Assembly (NCBI GenBank): GCA_025594325.1
Contig: JANHCV010000011.1
Location: 806,001-870,000, forward strand
Reading direction: 5' to 3'
Length of the DNA: 64,000 nucleotides
Origin: Blastocladiella emersonii ATCC 22665
Lineage: Eukaryota; Blastocladiomycota; Blastocladiomycetes; Blastocladiales; Blastocladiaceae
Made by a program: the position numbers and the translations under genes. Shown in pieces: positions 43,043 through 52,593 of this stretch; positions within the stretch are counted from its first letter, which is position 1; each line of letters starts with the position of its first letter. Under the pieces are notes generated by a model. The model made no database searches and had not been told where the DNA came from. It saw nothing but the letters and a program-made list of their open reading frames with translations.

Positions 43043-44675
43043 ATGCCCCGCACCACCTCCACCTCGTACACCCCTCGTCGCCGCTGGTCGGTGGTCGCGC
43101 TGGTCGCGCTGCTCGCGTTCGCGCTCCTCGGTTCCGCGCACGCCGCGCCGGCGTCGTCGGGCGAGTGGATCATCGAGTTCAAGAGCGACGCCGACATGGC
43201 GGCCGCCAAGAAGCTCGTGCTCGACTTTTACGCGTCCAAGGGCGTGGCGTCGATTGCGGCCGACCAGGCCGACGTCATCTCGATTGGCGACGGCTACCGC
43301 GCCATGACCATGCCCGCGGCGGACCCGGCGCTCAAGGCCGAGCTCACCAAGCTCGCCAACGTGTCGGCCGTCGAAAAGGAGGCCGAGTACAAGATCATGG
43401 GCACGCAGCGCAACGCGCCCGTCGGGCTTGATCGGATTGACGGCCGCCGCGGCACCGACGGCGCGTTCTCGTTCCCCGACAATGCCGGCCAGGGCGTCAC
43501 GGTCTACGTGATCGACACGGGCATCAACACGCAGCACCCGGACTTCCAGGGCCGCGCGCGGTTCCTGCAGGATTTCACGGGCGAGGGCAACAGCGACCAG
43601 CAGGGCCACGGGTCGCACTGCGCGGGCACCATCGGCGGCGCCACGTTTGGTGTCGCGAAAAAGGCGGACCTCGTCGCGCTCAAGGTGTTTGACCGGTCGG
43701 GCCGCGGGTCCAACACGGCGATCCTGCGCGCGCTGCAGGCCGTGTCGCAGGACGTGCAGCGCACGCGCAAGCCGTCGGTCGTGTCCATGTCGCTCGGCGG
43801 GCCGCGCGCGGGCGGCAACGGCGACAGCACCATGGCGCGCGCGATCCAGTCGCTGGTCCAGCAGGGCGTCAACGTGGTCGTGGCCGCGGGCAACGAGTCG
43901 CAGGACGCGTGCCGCGTGTCGCCGGCGTTCATCCCCGAGGCCATCACGGTCGGCGCGTCCGACCCGCGCAACGACCAGATCGCGTCCTTCTCCAACGTCG
44001 GCCGGTGCGTCGATATCGTCGCGCCCGGCGTCAACATCCAGTCGGTCGACGCCAAGTCGCGCGGGTCCAAGTCGCTCTCGGGCACGTCCATGGCCACGCC
44101 GCACGTCGCGGGCGTCGTCGCCGCGCTCCGGTCCATGGGCATGAGCGCGCAGCAGGCCCAGCAGAAGCTCCTCGCCGACGCCACGCCCAACGTCGTCAAG
44201 GGCAACCTGCGCGGCACCCCCAACAAGTTCCTGTTCATGGACCCCGCGCTCGCCAATGGCGGCGGGAACGGGAACGGCAACGGCGCGGGCCGCGGTGGCC
44301 AGCAGCCGGGTCGCGGTAACGGTAACGGCGGCAACGGCAACGGCGCCAACGACCCGCGCCAGGGCCAGCCCGGTCAGGGTCAGCCCGGCCAGGGCAACGG
44401 CGGGAACGGTGCTGGCCGCGGTGGAAACCAGAACGGCGGTGGCAACGGCGGCCGTGGTCAGCGCGACGGGAACCAGAACGGTGGGAGCGGGAACGGGAAC
44501 CAGCGCGGCGGCAACACCGGTAACGGTAACAACAACAACGGGTCGTGCGGCGCGCCGGCTCGCGCTCGCGCGCGCGGCGGCGTCACGTCCGTGACCAGCT
44601 TTGGCGACGAGGAGTAAGTCAGCAAAGTGTTTGCGCAGCAGGTCCTGCGCGATCACACCTCATAGTATCAATACA
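42973..44675 (+). repeat. Inverted-repeat arm 1 (protease copy 1)
   Basis: 1703 bp that match arm 2 (47827-49529) in reverse complement; position x pairs with 92502 minus x. Every reading frame I could compare in the two arms translates identically on both strands, so the arms are probably 100 percent identical. It contains the end of the 5' UTR, the whole protease CDS and 58 bp of 3' flank. Outside the arm the flanks are related but diverged. Confidence 0.93.
43043..44617 (+). CDS. Secreted subtilisin-like serine protease (S8A), copy 1
   Basis: Intronless, 524 residues, ATG 43043. A basic N terminus and signal peptide (VVALVALLAFALLGSAHA) are followed by an I9-type propeptide (GEWIIEFKSDADMAAAKKLV) to about residue 125. 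The proteinase-K-like catalytic domain has all motifs: Asp in YVIDTGINTQHPDF (about 156), His in GHGSHCAGTIGG (about 190), the oxyanion Asn in VVAAGNES and Ser in SGTSMATPHVAG (about 349). From about 405 there is a Gly/Asn/Arg/Gln-rich repetitive tail. Expected to be secreted for extracellular protein digestion. It is one of two tail-to-tail copies with apparently identical coding sequence. A TATA-like box is at 42874. Unlike most neighbours it has no introns. Confidence 0.95.
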   Translation: MPRTTSTSYTPRRRWSVVALVALLAFALLGSAHAAPASSGEWIIEFKSDADMAAAKKLVLDFYASKGVASIAADQADVISIGDGYRAMTMPAADPALKAELTKLANVSAVEKEAEYKIMGTQRNAPVGLDRIDGRRGTDGAFSFPDNAGQGVTVYVIDTGINTQHPDFQGRARFLQDFTGEGNSDQQGHGSHCAGTIGGATFGVAKKADLVALKVFDRSGRGSNTAILRALQAVSQDVQRTRKPSVVSMSLGGPRAGGNGDSTMARAIQSLVQQGVNVVVAAGNESQDACRVSPAFIPEAITVGASDPRNDQIASFSNVGRCVDIVAPGVNIQSVDAKSRGSKSLSGTSMATPHVAGVVAALRSMGMSAQQAQQKLLADATPNVVKGNLRGTPNKFLFMDPALANGGGNGNGNGAGRGGQQPGRGNGNGGNGNGANDPRQGQPGQGQPGQGNGGNGAGRGGNQNGGGNGGRGQRDGNQNGGSGNGNQRGGNTGNGNNNNGSCGAPARARARGGVTSVTSFGDEE

Positions 44676-44740
44676 TCACATAATTAGTATCAATGCAATG
44701 TACATGGCGTCGTAACAGTTGGTTTTCCCCTTTGAATTCA

Positions 44741-46972
44741 CGCGAACAGTGCAGTATTCGATGAATGCGCACTTGCACTACACCGAGTTCGCGACGCCGT
44801 GCGGCGCGAGTCCGAGATCCTGGCCGAGACCGTGGCCATGGCGCCCTTCTACCTCGACCTCATCAAGGACGAGCCCGACCTCGAGTTCGACCAGGGCGTG
44901 ATCCGCATCATGTTCAACGCCGTGAGCCACTCCAACTCGGTAAGGGCCGGGCGGCCGTCCACGGGTCGCGAGGCCGAGTTCGTCAAGCGCGCCTACGAGA
45001 TCTACCCGGCGTCGGCTCGCCCAGCCGGTCGGCCCAAGCCGTCGCGCGACCGCCTCGGTCCTGCCCTTGATTTCGCTGCTGCGTCGTACTGGAACTCGGT
45101 CCGCCACACAGGCAAGAAGAAGGTGATGAAGTTCATCGGTGACCTGGCCGAGGCGCGCGTCCAGCGCAAGGAGGCGCTGTCTCGGACGCGCGCCTTGAAG
45201 GGCATGTCGCAGTCTTCGGTCTCGGGTCTCGGCCGCGGGTTCAAGAAGAAGTCGGCGCGCAACCGCGACTGGTACATGGAGCTGCGGCAGGTCAAGGCCG
45301 ACGCCAACGTGTACCGCGACCGCAACGAGCAGCCGTTTAGGCGCATGCAGCGGCTCGTCGACCTGGCCAAGCGCGACTTCGAGAACGGCCGCACCCTCCA
45401 CCTCATTGAGCCGCCGTCGCTCATCCCCATGCTCGGTGTCCGCCGCCGCACCATCGGCCTCGACATGAAGTCGCTGCGCAGCGTCATCCACCTGCCCGCG
45501 GTTAAGGCGCCGCCCGAGGAGAAGGCGCGCAAGGGCGAGACGCCCGAGGAGAAGGCCGCGCGCAGCGCCCGCATGAGCGCTGCGCACTGGGACCATCTCA
45601 TCGAGGCCCTCGACGGCGTGCTCAAGCCCAAGATCCTGCGCGACGCCGACGACAAGAACAAGTACCACGGCCTCATGTACACGGACGGCTACCTCGCCCG
45701 CGTCGTCTAGGTCAAGGGTGGTGTGCGCGTCAAGAAGGGCCATGGCAACAAGGCGTCGGCCAACGACGGGTCCAACAACGGGGAGGTGTCGGCGGCGACC
45801 TCGGCCAAGGACACCTTCCTGCGCTACAACAACTCGGGCAAGGCCATCTACTCGGAGCCGCGGTGCAAGCATTCGTCCGACGCGTCGGCCACCACGTTGG
45901 CCTCGTCGTTGCCGCCGGCACCGCCCAGCCCGCGCGCCGAGCTCAAGGTCCACTCGCTCAAGACGATCCACATCCCCGAGGGCAAGTACACGGTCTGGAT
46001 GGACCCCGGCGAGAACGACAACTTCACGGCGCTCAGCGTCGACCCCGAGCTGTTTGAGGCCCACGCTGAGCTCATGCGCCTCGTGCTCCGGGCCGCCGAG
46101 CTCGAGCGGGAGGCCGAGTTGCTCAAGGCCAAGCTCGCCGACCCCAAGCTCAAGCGCAAGTCCAGGTCGTTGGTGTCGTCGTCGTCGGTCGAGTCGCCCA
46201 ACGTCGAGATCATGCCCGAGGTCGCCAAGATTGCCCGCGAGGTCGTGTTGTTGGTCGTCCTCGAGAAGTTGCTGTCCCACTCGGTCTCGTCCAAGACGTA
46301 CCACCACCAGACGCTGCACGACAAGATGATCAAGCGTCGCGCCATGTGGCGCGAGGAGGCGGGCATGCCCGAGGAGGACCTCAAGCAGTCGCTCGCCGCT
46401 CGTGGAGACCTCAAGAAGTCGGCTGGTCGTGACTACGTCGCCCAGGCCAAGGCACTCTTTGAGAGCCTCGACAAGCGTTTCGCCGAGGAGTTCCACGACC
46501 GCCCGCCGCGCATGCGGTTCATGGTCGAGGCCCGCGGGCGCAGGTGGTGGTCCGAGCTCGCGTACTCGCTGCGCGACGCAGTCGTCATGGTCGGGTGCAA
46601 CCTACACGGTTTCGGCATGTCTCGTCCAAGCTGAAAGCGCCCGTCACGACCATCATCCGCGAGCTGCGCGCCGCCGGCATCCCCGTGTATCTGGTCGAGG
46701 AGAACTACTCGTCCAAGTGGTGCGCGGCGTGCTTCTTCGCTGGCTCTACGGCCGACAACGAGACCTTCAACCTCACGGGCAAGTCGTAAAAGACGCGGAC
46801 GTGCCACACGTGCGGCGTTCGGGTCCAGCGGGACCGCAACGCCGCGGTCAACATCTTCGGGTTCGCGCTCGGCCACTACCTCTTTGTCCGCGTCGCGCCT
46901 CAGCCTAAGTCCACGTCGTTGTCGTCGTCGTCGCCGCAGGTCTCGCCCTCCTCACTGTCGACTTCGTCCTGA
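44741..46972 (+). pseudogene. Decayed Fanzor (eukaryotic TnpB-like RNA-guided nuclease)
   Basis: One reading frame runs to 45707 (helical N-terminal part, basic GFKKKSARNRDW). It meets TAG at 45708-45710 and resumes in the same frame (VKGGVRVKKGHGNKA). It carries the RuvC-I motif WMDPGENDNFTALS (about 45995) and continues to VVMVGCNLHGFG near 46600. A frameshift of +2 or -1 near 46615-46630 moves the frame to SSKLKAPVTTIIRELRAAG and VYLVEENYSSKWCAAC, where the Glu could serve as the alternative RuvC-II residue. TAA interrupts at 46787-46789 inside the zinc ribbon. The second half CHTCGVRVQRDRNAAVNIFG has the closing CxxC and the RuvC-III Asp. The end is 46972. The 5' end lacks a usable ATG in frame; the frame is open only from about 44740, close to the repeat arm, so it may be truncated. 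No transposase was found nearby. Three lesions make activity unlikely. Confidence 0.88.
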
Positions 46973-47826
46973 TCTGCCGCCGCCACCACCATCACCACCG
47001 TCTCTACGGTTTCTTCACGCGCACGTATCCGAAAGCGATGCAGCGCGTACGGTCCCGGGCGCGCCAAGTCCGCCGTGTGTGGAAAGCGCCCGCGACGCAA
47101 GGGCCTTTTGAGGCCGCGCGTCCTGACCACCGCGTGTGGTCGCCTCGCACCCAACGCGGTGTCTGGCGTCCACTCGTCTGTTCATTTCTTTGAGGAGTTG
47201 AGAATTGTGTTCTGCGTGTTGTTCATACTTAGAGTACAATGTCGGGTCTCCCTTTCGTTTTTGCGCTCCAACATGGCCATGGCACGCACTCATCCCTCCC
47301 CCACAACAAACGTAATACTCGTTATGGCTCTCTGCCACCGCAAATAACCTCCAACCTCAAAACCACATCGACTTCCTGTGATGAATGGGGAACGTCGTTC
47401 CGAGCACCAACGCGCTCAGGACGCGCTGGATCAGTTGCACGTGACCGCGTTGCGCCACACCTTTTCCCCACCGCTGCGCTGTGAGCAAGCGAAGGCTCAA
47501 TCGCCGTGCATTGTCCGCTCCCGCACCACTCAACGAGCCTCGCCGCGCATAACCATCGAGTGTTAGATTGATTCCAACAATCAGAATCCCATCACAGCGC
47601 GGCACCAGCTCCGCGGCTAGCCTACTTGCCGCTGCGGCGGCCACTACGCAGTCCACCACGAGCATCGATAAGAGGCGAGGGCGAGGGCGAGGCCTTCTTT
47701 TGACCAGCCGCGACCGACCGCGACTCGACTGACGGTGCATGTCTCATCTCCCCGGTTCACCTGACGGCCAAGCCCGTATTTGCAAATGAATCGCGTGCGG
47801 AGCTCGTGTCACATTACTATGATGGC
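46973..47826. other. Region 3' of the Fanzor relic
   Basis: 854 bp without a supportable ORF. In known Fanzor and TnpB loci the guide (omega) RNA lies at the 3' end of the gene, so any relic of it would sit here. A promoter-like block at 47430-47470 contains the 20-mer GTGACCGCGTTGCGCCACAC (47441-47460) and a CACGTG at about 47438. Confidence 0.35.
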
Positions 47827-49529
47827 TGTATTGATACTATGAGGTGTGATCGCGCAGGACCTGCTGCGCAAACACTTTGCTGACTTACTCCTCGTCGCCA
47901 AAGCTGGTCACGGACGTGACGCCGCCGCGCGCGCGAGCGCGAGCCGGCGCGCCGCACGACCCGTTGTTGTTGTTACCGTTACCGGTGTTGCCGCCGCGCT
48001 GGTTCCCGTTCCCGCTCCCACCGTTCTGGTTCCCGTCGCGCTGACCACGGCCGCCGTTGCCACCGCCGTTCTGGTTTCCACCGCGGCCAGCACCGTTCCC
48101 GCCGTTGCCCTGGCCGGGCTGACCCTGACCGGGCTGGCCCTGGCGCGGGTCGTTGGCGCCGTTGCCGTTGCCGCCGTTACCGTTACCGCGACCCGGCTGC
48201 TGGCCACCGCGGCCCGCGCCGTTGCCGTTCCCGTTCCCGCCGCCATTGGCGAGCGCGGGGTCCATGAACAGGAACTTGTTGGGGGTGCCGCGCAGGTTGC
48301 CCTTGACGACGTTGGGCGTGGCGTCGGCGAGGAGCTTCTGCTGGGCCTGCTGCGCGCTCATGCCCATGGACCGGAGCGCGGCGACGACGCCCGCGACGTG
48401 CGGCGTGGCCATGGACGTGCCCGAGAGCGACTTGGACCCGCGCGACTTGGCGTCGACCGACTGGATGTTGACGCCGGGCGCGACGATATCGACGCACCGG
48501 CCGACGTTGGAGAAGGACGCGATCTGGTCGTTGCGCGGGTCGGACGCGCCGACCGTGATGGCCTCGGGGATGAACGCCGGCGACACGCGGCACGCGTCCT
48601 GCGACTCGTTGCCCGCGGCCACGACCACGTTGACGCCCTGCTGGACCAGCGACTGGATCGCGCGCGCCATGGTGCTGTCGCCGTTGCCGCCCGCGCGCGG
48701 CCCGCCGAGCGACATGGACACGACCGACGGCTTGCGCGTGCGCTGCACGTCCTGCGACACGGCCTGCAGCGCGCGCAGGATCGCCGTGTTGGACCCGCGG
48801 CCCGACCGGTCAAACACCTTGAGCGCGACGAGGTCCGCCTTTTTCGCGACACCAAACGTGGCGCCGCCGATGGTGCCCGCGCAGTGCGACCCGTGGCCCT
48901 GCTGGTCGCTGTTGCCCTCGCCCGTGAAATCCTGCAGGAACCGCGCGCGGCCCTGGAAGTCCGGGTGCTGCGTGTTGATGCCCGTGTCGATCACGTAGAC
49001 CGTGACGCCCTGGCCGGCATTGTCGGGGAACGAGAACGCGCCGTCGGTGCCGCGGCGGCCGTCAATCCGATCAAGCCCGACGGGCGCGTTGCGCTGCGTG
49101 CCCATGATCTTGTACTCGGCCTCCTTTTCGACGGCCGACACGTTGGCGAGCTTGGTGAGCTCGGCCTTGAGCGCCGGGTCCGCCGCGGGCATGGTCATGG
49201 CGCGGTAGCCGTCGCCAATCGAGATGACGTCGGCCTGGTCGGCCGCAATCGACGCCACGCCCTTGGACGCGTAAAAGTCGAGCACGAGCTTCTTGGCGGC
49301 CGCCATGTCGGCGTCGCTCTTGAACTCGATGATCCACTCGCCCGACGACGCCGGCGCGGCGTGCGCGGAACCGAGGAGCGCGAACGCGAGCAGCGCGACC
49401 AGCGCGACCACCGACCAGCGGCGACGAGGGGTGTACGAGGTGGAGGTGGTGCGGGGCATGTTGATGGTTTGGTGGAGAGAGAGTGTGTGTGTAGGGTGCG
49501 AAAGGCGACCAGCGTCTACGTGGTAGTAA
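47827..49529 (-). repeat. Inverted-repeat arm 2 (protease copy 2)
   Basis: 1703 bp, the reverse complement of arm 1 (42973-44675). The inner edge is at 47827, where flanking sequence changes after ATACA. The outer edge is at 49529, where the 5' UTRs stop matching exactly. Confidence 0.93.
47885..49459 (-). CDS. Secreted subtilisin-like serine protease (S8A), copy 2
   Basis: 524 residues, translating identically to copy 1: signal peptide, I9 propeptide, catalytic Asp, His, Asn and Ser motifs and the Gly/Asn-rich tail are all intact. It points toward copy 1 (tail to tail). Its promoter differs. The exact match stops at 49529, but related words continue with small insertions (AAAGTCGCAGG, CTCTAGA). 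Its TATA-like TTAAATAG lies at 49625-49632, about 170 bp upstream of the ATG, similar in place to copy 1. So both copies may be transcribed, perhaps under different control. Identical coding with diverged promoters suggests recent gene conversion. Confidence 0.95.
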   Translation of the reverse strand: MPRTTSTSYTPRRRWSVVALVALLAFALLGSAHAAPASSGEWIIEFKSDADMAAAKKLVLDFYASKGVASIAADQADVISIGDGYRAMTMPAADPALKAELTKLANVSAVEKEAEYKIMGTQRNAPVGLDRIDGRRGTDGAFSFPDNAGQGVTVYVIDTGINTQHPDFQGRARFLQDFTGEGNSDQQGHGSHCAGTIGGATFGVAKKADLVALKVFDRSGRGSNTAILRALQAVSQDVQRTRKPSVVSMSLGGPRAGGNGDSTMARAIQSLVQQGVNVVVAAGNESQDACRVSPAFIPEAITVGASDPRNDQIASFSNVGRCVDIVAPGVNIQSVDAKSRGSKSLSGTSMATPHVAGVVAALRSMGMSAQQAQQKLLADATPNVVKGNLRGTPNKFLFMDPALANGGGNGNGNGAGRGGQQPGRGNGNGGNGNGANDPRQGQPGQGQPGQGNGGNGAGRGGNQNGGGNGGRGQRDGNQNGGSGNGNQRGGNTGNGNNNNGSCGAPARARARGGVTSVTSFGDEE

Positions 49530-50268
49530 TGGAGCGGAGAGTCGAAGCCTGCGACTTTGGATGCGTGTACTCGTCTAGAGTAGTTGAGGTGCTGAACCGA
49601 GTTGAGGGTGGCGGGCGGGTCCCGCTATTTAACTCCCCCGCCTCCCGCGCTCCCGTCGCGAGCAACGCCCAGGCTTCGCGGTACACCGAGCCCGATGTGC
49701 AAGCAACGCAAGAATAGCGTGACCCGCGCCGCGAGGCGCCTGCGTCTCGACTTCAGTGCGCCACCGGACCGCCGATCGGGCGCAAGTGGCTGAGCCCCGC
49801 GACGCGTCGGCGCGCGCCGGCGCGACCATCACTTTGAAACGAGGCGCGTGCGTCGTGAGTGGCTCAGCCACTACCCCCGCCGTGCACCGCGGTGCAGGGA
49901 CAAGGCGGTCGTGCCACGCTCGTGTCGCGGCGTGATGTTTCGTGGGTGACACGGCGCGCGTGAAACGGTCGGGCTCGCAACGGCGAGCCACGACCAGCAT
50001 GCTGGAACAAGGGTTCGCGTGTTGCGGGGCGCGAGAACCTCGTCAATGTGTACGTTCGAGCGAGTTTCGGGTGGATCGTGACTCCGCTGCTGCTGCTGAT
50101 GGTGATGGCCAGTGATTGATCAAGTCTGATCTCGGCCACGTGCCTCGTTGACGCGTCGCGCGTCGCGTTTCACTCTCGCCACCACGCTCGTCGCCTCAGT
50201 GAAGGTACAGCCGGGTCTACTCGATTGCAAAGACAAAATTTCAGCTAGTTTATGACTACGCGCGCGGC
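49460..50268. promoter_or_regulatory. Intergenic, protease copy 2 promoter and eIF2B epsilon 3' end
   Basis: 809 bp. The protease copy 2 promoter is at 49530-49640, with TTAAATA (minus strand) at 49626-49632. Near 50150 there is GACGCGTCGCGCGTCGCG. No further gene seen. Confidence 0.4.
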
Positions 50269-52358
50269 TCACTCGTCGTCGCTCTCCTCCTCGCTCTCCT
50301 CCTCGTCCTCGTCGTCCTCCTCGAGCCACTCGACGAACGCCTTCATCGCCTTCTTAACGGCAGGCATGCCAGGCTCGCCGTTATCGGCGTCCGAGTGGTA
50401 CCACGCGAGGAAGGCGTCCTCCTCGACGACGTCGGCCTCGTACATGACCATAGCGACGGTGCTCATGTACTTGGCCTTCTCCGCAGCGTGGGCGGCGAAC
50501 CATGCGGCGGTCGACGTGACGAGGTCGACCTGGTCGTCGTGGGCGTGGACGAGGCCGGCCCAGACGCCGACCCAGCGCTCGAGGAGGGCCTTGAAGTTGC
50601 GGTTGTTGGCGACGAAGACGTGGTGCAGGATACACGGGCCGACCTCGTCGCGGAGATCCTTGAACGTGAGGTTGCACGCGAACTTGAGCGTGTTGAGCTC
50701 GAGCAGGGCGTTGTCGAGGGTGTGCCCCTGCGCGAGCGCGCGGTTGATGGTGGCGCGGATCTCCTCGGCGTTATCCTCGGCGTCGGACCCGGCGTCCGAC
50801 CCGTCCTCGTCGTCCGACTCGTCGGCCTGGCGCAGCGCGACCGCGTCGAGGTGCCGGCGCAGGTCGTCGGCCGAGAACCCGAGGTCGTGGATCATGGCGC
50901 GCAGGACCGGGTCCTCGGCCTCGTCGTCGTCCTCGTCGTAGTCGTCGGCCTCCGACTTGACGCCGACGCCGTCGGCGCCCACGAGCTCCGCGTCACTCGG
51001 CTCGCCGGCTGCGGGCCGCTCGATGCGCGTGTGCGGCGGGACCGCGGTGTCGGCGCCGACGACGACGCCCTGGCCGAGGATGCACCCGCGGGCGAGGGTG
51101 ACGCGGTCGCGGACGGCCGCGTTGCGTGCGAGGATCGCGTGCTCGACGACGACGCCGTCGCCGACCGAACACCCGTCCCACAGGTACGCGTTGGCGAGGC
51201 GCACGTTGCGGCCGATCTTGCAGTCGCGGCCGACGACGCAGTTGGTGAGCACGGTGCCCTGGCCGACGGCCGAGTTGCGGCCGAGGACGACGTTGCCGAC
51301 GAGCGAGGTGGTGCGCGACAGGAACACGGGTTTCTCGCGGTAGATGTTGCCGCGCGAGTGCGTGAAATTGGCGAGGTCGCCGGGGGTGCCGAGCGCGTTG
51401 GCGTCGGGGACGAGCGGGTACGTCCAGCGGCGCATCATGTCGAGAGAGATGCGGTCGTACAGCTGGGTGTTGCGGACGCGCACCGCGTACTCGTCGTGGA
51501 TGACGTGGCCGTAGATGGACTTGACGAACAGGTCGCTCTCGAGGATCCCGCGCACAAAGTCGCGGCGGATGTCCTGGTAGTCAAAGTTTTCGCTGAACAG
51601 GGCGAGCACCTCGATGGAGCAGATGTCGATGCCGCAGTCGATCAGGTCGTTGCGCAGCATCAGGTCCTTGTGGGCGTCGAGCACCTCGGGGTTGATGTGC
51701 AGCTCGCGCGCGTCGGCGCGGTCGAGGTGCACGTACTGCAGGCACTTGGTGGTGCCCGGCTCGAGGCAGAAGACGGCGTGCGGGCCGCGCGCCCCGTGGT
51801 ACGCCGACCCTTCCTTGAGGACCATGGTCATGATCGTGTTCTTGTCGGTCGCCTTGCGCTCGCGGTGCGCGGCGAGCACCGAGTCGAGCTTGAGGTTGCT
51901 GATCACGTCGCCGTTGACCAGCACAAAGTCGGACTTGATGAGCGACTTGGTGTCGAGCTCGCGCAGCACGTCGCCCATGGACATGGACGACCGCGACACA
52001 ATGACGTGCACGCGCATCGGGCTCGTCTCCTCGCTCCACTGCGAAGCGAGGATGTACTCCTTGATCTTCTGGCTGTGCGCGCAGCACACGATGAACACCT
52101 CCTTGACGTCGGCCACCGCCAGGAACTCGAGCGTGTACTCGATCAGCGGCACGTTGCATAGTGGGAGCAGGCACTACACATCCGGCAAGCGTTGGTGATT
52201 GAGCGCTCAAGGCTGTCGCGAGAGCAGCAGCGGCGTACGCGCGGCAGGTCGGCCGTCAGCGGCATGAACTGCTGGTCGAACGAGTCGGCGACGACCACGG
52301 CCTGGAGGATCTCCTCGGGCTCAATGTTCTGCTGCTGCTGCTTGTTGGTGGGCGCCAT
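50269..52358 (-). CDS. GCD6: Translation initiation factor eIF2B, epsilon subunit
   Basis: Two exons, 52358-52239 and 52173-50269 (intron GTACGC..GTGTAG), 674 residues. The nucleotidyltransferase-like start is EEILQAVVVADSFDQQFMPL, and the conserved NVPLIEYTLEFLAVADVKEV spans the start of exon 2. LVNGDVISNLKL and left-handed beta-helix hexapeptides (VGNVVLGRNSAVGQGTVLTN) follow. A linker with acidic tracts leads to the C-terminal W2/HEAT domain, ending in WLEEDDEDEEESEEE, the acidic-aromatic box that carries the GEF activity on eIF2. Length and order match Gcd6/EIF2B5. Role: GDP-GTP exchange on eIF2, the target of eIF2-alpha kinases in stress. Confidence 0.95.
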
Positions 52359-52593
52359 GGTAGCTACGTGATCGCGTCGAGCGTCGCGGAGGGGACAACG
52401 AACGCTCGTCAAGTCGCGCCAGACAGCGAGCCGCGGGCCGGTTTTCCTCGCTCGAAATCCCATCACGCGGGATCAGGTGCGCGAAACCCACAGCTCCCTC
52501 GAAGGCGCGCGTGAGCGGCGCGACGATCGACTCCCTCCAAGGCCACGCGTCCCCGCTCCTCTCGCCCGCCCGCAACCACCGAACGTAAAGCGA

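Larger units (their letters stand above)
44676..47826. mobile_element. Spacer of the inverted repeat, carrying the Fanzor relic
   Basis: 3151 bp between the two protease arms. The left 2.3 kb is the Fanzor relic. No terminal inverted repeats or target-site duplication could be recognised by eye. The class as a mobile-element remnant rests only on Fanzors being carried by transposons in other genomes. Confidence 0.5.

Noticed and set aside
42911..44656. 581-codon minus-strand frame over protease copy 1 (and its twin over copy 2)
   Set aside because: Antisense shadow of the protease; low-complexity Ala/Val/Arg composition.
45662..45710. Reading the Fanzor TAG as the end of a short intron (donor GTACCA at 45662)
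   Set aside because: The intron would be 49 nt, shorter than any other here, and would shift the frame, while the frame after TAG continues unchanged without splicing.
44778..46496. 572-codon minus-strand frame opposite the Fanzor
   Set aside because: Shadow frame. The plus strand has the RuvC and zinc-ribbon motifs. Its openness only shows how GC-rich the region is.
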